64,000 nucleotides of DNA, from assembly GCF_001874645.1 (NCBI RefSeq), contig NZ_CP017886.1, positions 1,178,001 through 1,242,000 on the forward strand. The letters are read 5' to 3'. Shown here piece by piece: positions 57,178 through 64,000 of the stretch (positions are counted from its first letter, which is position 1; each line of letters opens with the position of its first letter). A program made the translations under genes and the position numbers. The notes under the pieces are model-generated. The model saw only the letters and a program-made list of their open reading frames with translations, was not told the origin of the DNA and did not search any database. The stretch is from Pseudomonas frederiksbergensis (GTDB lineage: Bacteria; Pseudomonadota; Gammaproteobacteria; Pseudomonadales; Pseudomonadaceae).

Positions 57178-57226
57178 AAACACTCCGTTAGACGGAGCGA
57201 GGCTCAGTCGCCCCGCTCCGCCAGAA

Positions 57227-59461
57227 TCAAATACGCCGTGCGGCGTAACGCTTGAGCATGCTCGGAACATCGAGAATCAAGGCGATGCGGCCGTCACCGG
57301 TAATGGTGGCGCCGGACATGCCCGGGGTTCCCTGGAGCATTTTGCCCAATGGCTTGATGACCACTTCTTCCTGGCCCACCAACTGATCGACGACGAAGCC
57401 GATCCGCTGAGTGCCCACCGAAAGGATCACCACATGGCCTTCACGCTGCTCTTCGTGAGCGGCGGAGCTGACCAGCCAGCGCTTGAGGTAGAACAATGGC
57501 AGTGCCTTGTCCCGCACGATCACCACTTCCTGACCGTCGACTACATTGGTGCGCGACAAGTCGAGGTGGAAAATCTCGTTGACGTTGACCAGCGGGAAGG
57601 CGAAGGCCTGGTTGCCGAGCATGACCATCAGCGTCGGCATGATCGCCAGGGTCAACGGGACCTTGATGACGATCTTCGAACCCTTGCCCTTGGTCGAGTA
57701 GATATTAATGGTGCCGTTGAGCTGGGCGATCTTGGTTTTCACCACGTCCATGCCCACGCCACGCCCGGAGACATCAGAGATCTCGGTCTTGGTCGAGAAG
57801 CCCGGAGCGAAGATAAGGTTGAAGCAGTCGGTCTCGCTGAGACGGTCCGCCGCATCCTTGTCCATCAAGCCTTTCTTCACGGCAATACCGCGCAGAACAT
57901 CAGCGTCCATGCCCTTGCCGTCATCAGAGATGGACAGCAGGATGTGGTCGCCCTCCTGCTCAGCGGACAGGATCACCTTGCCGCTGCGGGGCTTGCCCAT
58001 GGCTTCGCGATCAGCCGGCTCTTCAATACCGTGGTCGACGGAGTTGCGCACCAAGTGGACCAGCGGGTCGGCCAGGGCCTCGACGAGGTTTTTGTCGAGG
58101 TCGGTTTCTTCGCCGACCAGCTCCAGGTTGATCTCTTTCTTCAACTGGCGCGCGAGGTCGCGAACCAGTCGCGGGAAGCGCCCGAAGACTTTCTTGATCG
58201 GCTGCATCCGGGTCTTCATCACCGCGGTCTGCAAGTCGGCCGTGACCACGTCGAGGTTCGACACGGCCTTGGACATGGCTTCGTCGCCGCTGTTGAGTCC
58301 CAGACGAACCAGACGGTTACGCACCAGTACCAGTTCGCCGACCATGTTCATGATTTCGTCGAGGCGCGCGGTATCCACACGTACGGTGGTCTCGGCTTCA
58401 CTGGCCGGTTTTTCCGGTGGCGGTGAAGCAGGTGCGCGAGCTGGAGCCGGTGCAGCAGCGGCGGCAGGCTTCGGCGCTTCAGCTTTTGGCTCGGGCGCTG
58501 CTGCGACAGGCTTGGGTGCCGCGGCCTTGGCGACCGGAGCCGCCACCGAAGCAGCAGAACCTGTGCCGACCTCAGTGAACTGGCCTTTGCCATGCAATTC
58601 GTCGAGCAGCGATTCGAACTCGTGATCGGAGATCAGATCACCGCCAGCGGCAGCAGCCACAGGTACCGCTGGCGCCGGAACGGCAGCAATCGCCGATTCC
58701 AGAGCATCAACGGCGAAGTTGCCTTTGCCATGCAACTGATCGAGCAGTGCTTCGAATTCGTCGTCGGTAATGTCGGAGCTGTCGCCTGCCGCTTTCGGGG
58801 CAGCCGGTGCGGTTGGCGCTGCCACCGCGTCGGCGGCGAACTGGCCTTTGCCGTGCAGCTGATCGAGCAACGACTCGAACTCGGCATCGGTGATTTCATC
58901 GCTGCCGGCAGCCACTTGAGGTGCCTGGGCAACGGATGCTTGGGCCTCAGCCTTGACCGCGTTCAGCGAGTCGAGCAGCAGTTCGAATTCGTTGTCGGTG
59001 ATGTCGCCCGATTCGCTTTCAGCGACAGGTGCTTCGACCACCTCGGCAACAGGTGCCGCCACATCGGCCGATTGAGGTTCGGCCAGACGGGCCAGAGCTG
59101 CCAGCAGTTCTGGCGTAGCCGCAGTGATCGGTGCACGCTCACGGACTTCGCTGAACATGCTGTTCACCGCGTCCAGCGCTTCGAGAACCACGTCCATCAG
59201 TTCCGAGTCGACGCGACGCTCACCCTTGCGCAGGATGTCGAACACGTTCTCGGCGATGTGACAGCACTCCACCAGCTCGTTGAGCTGGAGGAAGCCGGCG
59301 CCCCCTTTTACAGTGTGAAAACCGCGAAAAATTGCATTGAGCAGATCCGCATCATCTGGCCGGCTTTCCAGCTCGACCAGTTGCTCGGACAGTTGCTCTA
59401 GAATCTCGCCGGCCTCAACCAGGAAATCCTGAAGGATCTCTTCATCGGCGCCGAAGCTCAT
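57227..59461 (-). CDS. cheA: Chemotaxis histidine kinase CheA
   Basis: 744 residues. HPt domain (1-105) with phospho-His49 in [13 protein letters not shown]; a long Ala/Pro-rich linker (about 110-355) that carries four copies of an acidic motif instead of an obvious P2 domain; dimerisation domain (about 356-420); GHKL kinase ([18 protein letters not shown]-box, [10 protein letters not shown]1, [22 protein letters not shown]2) and a CheW-like P5 domain to the C-terminus. Only one HPt is present, so this is the flagellar (cluster I) kinase and not the multi-HPt ChpA type. It lies 53 bases after cheZ. Confidence 0.97.
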   Translation of the reverse strand: MSFGADEEILQDFLVEAGEILEQLSEQLVELESRPDDADLLNAIFRGFHTVKGGAGFLQLNELVECCHIAENVFDILRKGERRVDSELMDVVLEALDAVNSMFSEVRERAPITAATPELLAALARLAEPQSADVAAPVAEVVEAPVAESESGDITDNEFELLLDSLNAVKAEAQASVAQAPQVAAGSDEITDAEFESLLDQLHGKGQFAADAVAAPTAPAAPKAAGDSSDITDDEFEALLDQLHGKGNFAVDALESAIAAVPAPAVPVAAAAGGDLISDHEFESLLDELHGKGQFTEVGTGSAASVAAPVAKAAAPKPVAAAPEPKAEAPKPAAAAAPAPARAPASPPPEKPASEAETTVRVDTARLDEIMNMVGELVLVRNRLVRLGLNSGDEAMSKAVSNLDVVTADLQTAVMKTRMQPIKKVFGRFPRLVRDLARQLKKEINLELVGEETDLDKNLVEALADPLVHLVRNSVDHGIEEPADREAMGKPRSGKVILSAEQEGDHILLSISDDGKGMDADVLRGIAVKKGLMDKDAADRLSETDCFNLIFAPGFSTKTEISDVSGRGVGMDVVKTKIAQLNGTINIYSTKGKGSKIVIKVPLTLAIMPTLMVMLGNQAFAFPLVNVNEIFHLDLSRTNVVDGQEVVIVRDKALPLFYLKRWLVSSAAHEEQREGHVVILSVGTQRIGFVVDQLVGQEEVVIKPLGKMLQGTPGMSGATITGDGRIALILDVPSMLKRYAARRI
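58577..59005 (-). repeat. Four tandem-spaced repeats in the CheA linker
   Basis: Residues 153-170, 189-208, 230-249 and 276-295 of CheA carry the pattern [DEL]-I-[ST]-D-x-E-F-E-x-LLD-x-L. Copies 2-4 continue HGKG-[QN]-F. Examples: [20 protein letters not shown] and [20 protein letters not shown]. Ala/Pro spacers of 20-30 residues part them. Copy 1 lacks the HGKG tail. DNA similarity is high among copies 2-4, suggesting recent duplication or strong selection. Confidence 0.85.
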
Positions 59462-59471
59462 TAAGGGGTGC

Positions 59472-59520
59472 TCCTAAAGGTCTAAAAACCTAAAAAACCT
59501 AAAATGCTAAAACTCTAAAA
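59472..59520 (-). repeat. A/T-rich 8-base tandem repeat in the cheZ-cheA spacer
   Basis: On the minus strand the spacer reads TTTTAGAG, TTTTAGCA, TTTTAGGT, TTTTTAGGT, TTTTAGAC, CTTTAGGAG. The first unit contains the cheZ stop (TAG) and the last supplies the GGAG ribosome site of cheA. Five units are 8 bases and one has an extra T. Confidence 0.75.
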
Positions 59521-60303
59521 TCCTAGGCTGGATAACAAATCGTCCACATCGTCCTGACCGGACACAACGTCTTCTCGTTTATCGGCATGAATCTGCGGAC
59601 CTTCACCCTGCGAGAGATGTTTTTGCGGATCTTTTTCAGCCAGCATCGCTTCACGGTCATGTTCGATGCCCGCAAAGCGGTCCACCTGACTGGCCATGAG
59701 CACGAGCTTGAGCAGGTTGCTTTCGACTTCGGTGACCAATTGGGTCACGCGCTTGATCACCTGACCGGTCAGGTCCTGGTAATCCTGAGCCAACAGAATA
59801 TCGTTGAGGTTGCCCGAGACGACCTGAGCCTGCTCGACGCTACGCGTCAGGAAACCGTCGACGCGCCGGGCCAGCTCACGAAACTCTTCGGCACCGACTT
59901 CGCGGCGCATGAAGCGCCCCCAGTCTGCGCTCAAGGCCTGCGCGTCAGTGCTCAGACCATTGACCAGCGGAGTACTGTTCTCGACCAGGTCCATGGTCCG
60001 GTTCGCGGCCGCTTCGGTCAGCTTGACCACATAGGACAGGCGCTCGGTAGCATCCGTGATCTGCGAAACCTCCTCGGCTTGCGGCATGTGCGGGTCAATC
60101 TGAAAATTGACGATCGCGCTATGCAATTCACGAGTGAGCTTGCCCACCTCCTGGTACAGGCCGCGGTCACGGGTCTGGTTGAGCTCATGGATCAGTTGCA
60201 CAGCGTCGCCGAACCTGCCCTTTTCAAGGCTTTCGACCAGTTCCTGGGCATGTTTTTTCAGAGTCGATTCGAAATCGCCCTGTGAAGATTCTCTTTGCTC
60301 CAT
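59515..60303 (-). CDS. cheZ: CheY-P phosphatase CheZ
   Basis: 262 residues, mostly helical. The catalytic segment LAQDYQDLTGQVIKRV holds Asp177 and Gln181 (equivalent to Asp143/Gln147 in E. coli). The C-terminal CheY-binding peptide VDDLLSSLGF is intact after a flexible linker. It dephosphorylates CheY-P. ATG at 60303; a few more upstream codons are open but uninformative. It starts 31 bases after cheY. Confidence 0.96.
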   Translation of the reverse strand: MEQRESSQGDFESTLKKHAQELVESLEKGRFGDAVQLIHELNQTRDRGLYQEVGKLTRELHSAIVNFQIDPHMPQAEEVSQITDATERLSYVVKLTEAAANRTMDLVENSTPLVNGLSTDAQALSADWGRFMRREVGAEEFRELARRVDGFLTRSVEQAQVVSGNLNDILLAQDYQDLTGQVIKRVTQLVTEVESNLLKLVLMASQVDRFAGIEHDREAMLAEKDPQKHLSQGEGPQIHADKREDVVSGQDDVDDLLSSLGF

Positions 60304-60334
60304 AGCTCCCCCCGTGGCGCAGTGGCTCCGCACA

Positions 60335-60706
60335 TCAACCGATGCGTTCGAATATTTTTTCGATCTTCTCTTTCAACGCCTGGGCCGTGAAGGGTTTGAC
60401 CACATAGCCGTTTACACCGGCTTGAGCGGCTTCGATGATCTGCTCGCGCTTGGCTTCGGCAGTGACCATCAACACCGGCAGGTGCTTGAGCTTTTCATCG
60501 GCGCGCACGTGACGCAGTAAATCGATACCGGTCATGCCAGGCATGTTCCAGTCCGTTACCAGAAAGTCGATGCTCCCGCTGTTGAGTACCGGAATGGCAG
60601 TGACGCCATCGTCGGCCTCGACCGTGTTGGTGAACCCAAGGTCACGCAACAGGTTTTTTATGATCCGCCGCATCGTTGAGAAGTCATCAACGATGAGGAT
60701 TTTCAT
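60335..60706 (-). CDS. cheY: Chemotaxis response regulator CheY
   Basis: 123 residues, a single receiver domain: acidic Asp7 and Asp8, phosphoacceptor Asp52 ([11 protein letters not shown]), Thr82 (LMVTAEA) and Lys104 (VVKPFTA). CheY-P binds FliM to reverse the motor. I give the ATG at 60706 ([10 protein letters not shown]). A TTG four codons upstream has the better-placed GGAGG, so the real start could be there. The 165-bp gap to fliA may hold a promoter, but I could not identify a clear sigma-28 site. Confidence 0.95.
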   Translation of the reverse strand: MKILIVDDFSTMRRIIKNLLRDLGFTNTVEADDGVTAIPVLNSGSIDFLVTDWNMPGMTGIDLLRHVRADEKLKHLPVLMVTAEAKREQIIEAAQAGVNGYVVKPFTAQALKEKIEKIFERIG

Positions 60707-60871
60707 GTTCTTGTCCAATTCGACCTCCAAGCAGTCTTAAACGCGTTCAGCACCTGAACACGCCATTCAATCAATCAGGCAGAGCACTCAACGACTGTCG
60801 GAGCACAACGGATGAAGACCGACACAGCTTTACGCCATGCCTGTTTCGTTCGCAGTGTCCCCACACTGCTG

Positions 60872-61612
60872 TCAGCGCGCTCGCCACTCCCCCAAACGCC
60901 CCCGCAAACGGGCCGCGCACTGGCTGTGTAACTGGCTGACCCGCGATTCACTGACCCCCAGGACCTCACCGATTTCCTTGAGGTTCAGCTCTTCGTCGTA
61001 GTACAGCGCCAACACCAGTCGCTCACGCTCCGGCAAATTGGCAATCGCATCCGCCAGTGCAGCCTGAAAGCGTTCATCTTCCAGGTCACGCGACGGTTCG
61101 AGATGAGCACTCGCGCCATCCTCGTGCAGTCCTTCATGCTCGCCGTCCTGCAACAGATCGTCGAAGCTGAATAGGCGACTGCCCAAGGTGTCATTCAAAA
61201 TCCCGTAATAATCGTCGAGACTCAATTGGAGTTCGGCCGCAACCTCGTGATCTTTAGCGTCACGCCCGGTTTTAGCTTCAATTGAGCGAATCGCGTCACT
61301 CACCATCCGGGTATTGCGGTGGACCGAGCGTGGCGCCCAGTCACCCTTGCGGACTTCATCGAGCATCGCGCCACGGATACGTATCCCCGCGTACGTCTCG
61401 AAACTCGCGCCTTTGCTCGCGTCGTATTTGGTCGACACTTCAAGCAAACCGATCATTCCTGCCTGGATCAGGTCTTCGACCTGAACACTGGCCGGCAAGC
61501 GGGCCAGCAGGTGATAGGCAATGCGTTTTACCAGTGGCGCGTAACGCTCGATCAGCTCGTACTGCGCGTCACGCGCCGACTTTTTGTACAGGTTGTAACC
61601 GCTGGCTGTCAT
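60872..61612 (-). CDS. fliA: Flagellar sigma factor FliA (sigma-28)
   Basis: 246 residues. Region 2 (ELIERYAPLVKRIAYHLLAR; VQVEDLIQAGMIGLLEVSTK; GASFETYAGIRIRGAMLDEV with WAPRSVHR), region 3, and region 4 HTH (ELNLKEIGEVLGVSESRVSQ). It directs late flagellar and chemotaxis genes. ATG at 61612 overlaps the fleN stop by four bases (ATGA). Confidence 0.97.
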   Translation of the reverse strand: MTASGYNLYKKSARDAQYELIERYAPLVKRIAYHLLARLPASVQVEDLIQAGMIGLLEVSTKYDASKGASFETYAGIRIRGAMLDEVRKGDWAPRSVHRNTRMVSDAIRSIEAKTGRDAKDHEVAAELQLSLDDYYGILNDTLGSRLFSFDDLLQDGEHEGLHEDGASAHLEPSRDLEDERFQAALADAIANLPERERLVLALYYDEELNLKEIGEVLGVSESRVSQLHSQCAARLRGRLGEWRAR

Positions 61613-62439
61613 AGAACCGGACCCGCAGTTTGCTGCACCAGACGCTCGACGAAAAACTCCAGGTGCCCACGCGGGTTGGCAGGCAGCGGCCAGGTATCGA
61701 CTTTCTGCGCGATGGCCTTGAACGCCAGCGCACATTTGGAGCGAGGAAACGCTTCATACACAGCGCGCTGCTTCTGCACGGCCTTGCGCACGCATTCGTC
61801 GTAAGGAACCGCACCGACGTATTGTAAGGCGACGTCGAGAAAGCGGTCCGTGACCTTGGTCAACTTGGCGAACAGATTCCGTCCTTCCTGAGGGCTTTGC
61901 GCCATGTTGGCCAGCACGCGGAAGCGGTTCATGCCGTAATCGCGGTTGAGTAGTTTGATCAGCGCGTAGGCGTCGGTGATCGAGGTCGGCTCATCGCAAA
62001 CCACCAGCAACACTTCCTGGGCTGCGCGAACAAAACTGACGACCGACTCACCAATACCCGCTGCCGTGTCGATCACCAATACGTCGAGATTATCGCCAAT
62101 GTCGCTGAATGCCTGAATCAGGCCTGCATGCTGGGCCGGGCTCAGATGAACCATGCTCTGGGTACCGGACGCTGCGGGAACAATACGAATTCCGCCCGGC
62201 CCCTGAAGTAATACATCACGCAGTTCACAGCGGCCTTCGATGACGTCGGCCAGCGTACGCTTGGGCGTAAGCCCCAGCAGGACGTCGACGTTCGCCAGCC
62301 CCAGATCGGCGTCCAGCAGCATGACGCGCCGGCCGAGCTCAGCAAGAGCCAGGGACAAGTTCACTGACACATTAGTCTTCCCGACGCCACCTTTGCCGCC
62401 GGTCACTGCGATCACCTGTACGGGATGCATGCTGCCCAT
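61609..62439 (-). CDS. fleN: Flagellar number regulator FleN (FlhG)
   Basis: 276 residues. MinD/ParA-type ATPase: Walker A TGGKGGVGKTN (13-23), LLDADLGLANVDVLLGL, and VLVIDTAAGIGESVVSFV. In P. aeruginosa FleN restrains FleQ and limits the cell to a single polar flagellum. It sits between flhF (114 bases upstream) and fliA (coupled). ATG at 62439; a second ATG three codons in is possible. Confidence 0.96.
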   Translation of the reverse strand: MGSMHPVQVIAVTGGKGGVGKTNVSVNLSLALAELGRRVMLLDADLGLANVDVLLGLTPKRTLADVIEGRCELRDVLLQGPGGIRIVPAASGTQSMVHLSPAQHAGLIQAFSDIGDNLDVLVIDTAAGIGESVVSFVRAAQEVLLVVCDEPTSITDAYALIKLLNRDYGMNRFRVLANMAQSPQEGRNLFAKLTKVTDRFLDVALQYVGAVPYDECVRKAVQKQRAVYEAFPRSKCALAFKAIAQKVDTWPLPANPRGHLEFFVERLVQQTAGPVL

Positions 62440-62553
62440 GTTCGTTCTTTACCTTGTCTTGCTTAGACGCGGGCTACATGACTGGCTGCGCGCTCACTTC
62501 GGAACAATGCATGGCAGGCCATCGATGTAGATACAAATCTATTCATTATTACC

Positions 62554-63885
62554 TCAGCCGACGCGCTTGGTCGGGCTGTGGTAGAGGTCAGCGAACATAT
62601 CAGCCATGGCTTCTTCGCTGGGTTCTTCCTGCATCTGCACGCTTACTGCGCGACTGACCAACTGATGCCGGCGCGGTAAATGTAGATCATCCGGGATCCT
62701 TGGCCCATCGGTCAGATAAGCGACAGGTAATTCGTGACTGATTGCCAGGCTCAGCACTTCGCCCAGACTCGCCGTTTCATCCAGTTTAGTCAGGATGCAG
62801 CCTGCCAGCCCGCACCGCTTGTAACTGTGATAAGCGGCCGTCAGCACCTGTTTCTGGCTGGTAGTGGCCAGCACCAGATAATTCTTCGACTTGATCCCGC
62901 GACCGGCCAGGCTTTCCAGCTGCATGCGCAATGCCGGGTCACTGGCCTGCAGACCGGCGGTGTCGATCAACACCACACGCTTGCGCAGCAGCGGATCAAG
63001 GGCTTGAGCCAGGGACTGGCCCGGGTCGACGTGAGTCACCGGGACATTGAGGATACGCCCCAGGGTCTTGAGTTGTTCCTGAGCGCCAATGCGGAAGCTG
63101 TCCATGCTCACCAGCGCGATGTTCTGCGCGCCGTACTTGAGCACATAACGTGCGGCCAGCTTGGCCAGTGTCGTGGTTTTGCCCATGCCGGCAGGGCCGA
63201 CCATGGCAATCACGCCCCCCTCTTCGAGCGGTTCGATCTCAGGGGTGACGATCATCCGCGCCAGGTGCGCCAACAACATGCGCCAGGCCTGACGGGGCTC
63301 TTCAATTTCAGTAATCAGTTCCAGCAGATCGCGCGACAGCGGGCCGGACAGGCCGATGCGTTGCAGGCGACGCCAGAGATTGGCTTGCTGCGGACGACTG
63401 CCTTGCAACTGGTTCCAGGCCAGCGAACCCAACTGCACTTCGAGTAATTCACGCAAACCATTGAGCTCGAAACGCATCGAGTCGAAAGCGCGCGGATCGA
63501 CCCCGGCAGCCGGTGCTGGCGCGGGAGCAGGACGCGACCGCTCAGCGAAGCTCGGCTCGACCAAAGGTTCCGCAGCAGTCAGCGGCAGGCCGGCGAACAG
63601 CTGGCGATTGGTACCGACGCTCGCGTCGCCCTCACCATCGCCACGCAGGCTCAATTCAGCCTGAGCCGTGACGATCCGCGACTGGGTCTTGCGCAACTCG
63701 TCTTCGAGTTCGATGTTCGGCACACGCGGGGCCAGGGCCGACAGCTTGTAATCCAGGGCGGCCGTCAGCTCGACACCACCGGCGATCCGGCGATTACCGA
63801 TAATCGCGGCATCCGCGCCCAGCTCGTCGCGAACCAGCTTCATGGCCTGACGCATATCGGCGGCGAAAAAACGCTTAACTTGCAT
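62554..63885 (-). CDS. flhF: Flagellar placement GTPase FlhF
   Basis: 443 residues. N-terminal B domain MQVKRFFAADMRQAMKLVRD, a variable Pro/Ala-rich stretch (about 60-135), a helical N domain, and the SRP-type NG GTPase: G1 MVGPAGMGKTTTLAKL (228-243), SMDSFRIGAQEQL, VLIDTAGLQA, and TKLDETASLGEV. FlhF marks the pole for flagellar assembly. It lies 12 bases after flhA and is separated from fleN by 114 bases that hold no gene. Confidence 0.97.
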   Translation of the reverse strand: MQVKRFFAADMRQAMKLVRDELGADAAIIGNRRIAGGVELTAALDYKLSALAPRVPNIELEDELRKTQSRIVTAQAELSLRGDGEGDASVGTNRQLFAGLPLTAAEPLVEPSFAERSRPAPAPAPAAGVDPRAFDSMRFELNGLRELLEVQLGSLAWNQLQGSRPQQANLWRRLQRIGLSGPLSRDLLELITEIEEPRQAWRMLLAHLARMIVTPEIEPLEEGGVIAMVGPAGMGKTTTLAKLAARYVLKYGAQNIALVSMDSFRIGAQEQLKTLGRILNVPVTHVDPGQSLAQALDPLLRKRVVLIDTAGLQASDPALRMQLESLAGRGIKSKNYLVLATTSQKQVLTAAYHSYKRCGLAGCILTKLDETASLGEVLSLAISHELPVAYLTDGPRIPDDLHLPRRHQLVSRAVSVQMQEEPSEEAMADMFADLYHSPTKRVG

Positions 63886-63896
63886 AAACCACTACC

Positions 63897-64000
63897 TCAG
63901 CCGTTGGGCCCTACTGTCGCAACGATGGTCACTTGCTTGTTGTCAGGAATTTCCTGATACGCCAACACATGCAACCCCGGGACTGCCAGACGTCCGAACC
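63897..64000 (-). CDS. flhA: Flagellar export apparatus protein FlhA (C-terminal end only)
   Basis: The minus strand enters at the window edge and reads FGRLAVPGLHVLAYQEIPDN, then KQVTIVATVGPNG and TGA at 63897. This is the extreme C-terminus of FlhA, about 34 residues of the cytoplasmic export-gate domain. The order flhA-flhF-fleN-fliA is standard for Pseudomonas. The rest of the gene lies outside the window. Confidence 0.88.
   Translation of the reverse strand, partial: FGRLAVPGLHVLAYQEIPDNKQVTIVATVGPNG

Noticed and set aside
59472..59520. CRISPR-like or terminator repeat
   Set aside because: Units are only 8 bases with no spacers, and there is no stable stem, so neither reading fits.
60707..60871. 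Sigma-28 promoter upstream of cheY
   Set aside because: TAAAGC and CCGACAG-like fragments occur but their spacing does not match the consensus.
62440..62553. Sigma-54 promoter between fleN and flhF
   Set aside because: A TGGC..TGCA pair was found but the GG-GC spacing is two bases short of the required ten.

Overview
The window reads as chromosomal DNA of a fluorescent Pseudomonas (P. fluorescens group). This rests on the GC-rich coding sequence, the TCA-cycle order gltA / sdhCDAB-sucAB-lpdG-sucCD, the polar-flagellum/chemotaxis order flhA-flhF-fleN-fliA-cheYZA-cheB-motCD-parC-parP-cheW, and many extragenic palindromes of the type GTAGGAGCTGCCGCAGGCTGCGATC. I saw no rRNA, tRNA, CRISPR array, insertion sequence or integrase. 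Most of the window is core chromosome.

Layout. 1-6.3 kb: a dienelactone-hydrolase-family gene cut by the window edge, htpG with a heat-shock-type promoter, two coupled thioesterases, a small lipoprotein with an envelope-stress-type promoter, MAPEG and DUF599 membrane proteins, and brnQ. 6.7-19.8 kb: sucCD, lpdG, sucAB and sdhCDAB on the minus strand, divergent from gltA across a 363-bp region with two good sigma-70 promoters. 20-25.4 kb: yjcH-actP (acetate uptake), a glycine-betaine/choline-type binding protein, a GH17 membrane protein and a small membrane protein. 25.6-28.8 kb: a secreted alpha/beta hydrolase overlapping mlaA, then a DUF808 protein.

28.9-37.9 kb: a glyoxylate-assimilation locus. 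It holds a TetR regulator, glcG, and the divergent operon gcl-hyi-glxR-ttuD-pykF, followed by a urea-transporter gene. Glyoxylate is condensed to tartronate semialdehyde, isomerised or reduced to glycerate, phosphorylated, and brought to pyruvate. Three REP-type palindromes sit between the operon genes, and two identical TTGTATACAA palindromes lie in the divergent control region. 38-42 kb: a voltage-gated-type K+ channel with a C-terminal zinc ribbon, a sulfate-binding protein, a periplasmic protein of unknown function, and a small accessory island. The island is a minus-strand hicB remnant beside an intact two-gene HTH/PIN toxin-antitoxin module. It is the most atypical part of the window.

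42-49.5 kb: the cytochrome c maturation operon ccmABCDEFGHI plus a lipoprotein, including the short ccmD. 49.7-64 kb: a FliK-like gene and a stand-alone FlhB C-terminal-domain gene on plus, then on minus DUF2802, cheW, parP, parC, motD, motC, cheB, cheA, cheZ, cheY, fliA, fleN, flhF and the 3' end of flhA. CheA carries four copies of an acidic EFExLLD motif, three of them followed by an LHGKG tail, where a P2 domain would be expected. The cheZ-cheA spacer is an A/T-rich tandem repeat.

I found no clearly new multi-gene system. The observations I rank highest are the HTH/PIN module beside the hicB scar, the CheA linker repeats, the operator pair in the glyoxylate locus, the sdhC A8 leader, and a REP element that supplies the glxR stop codon.
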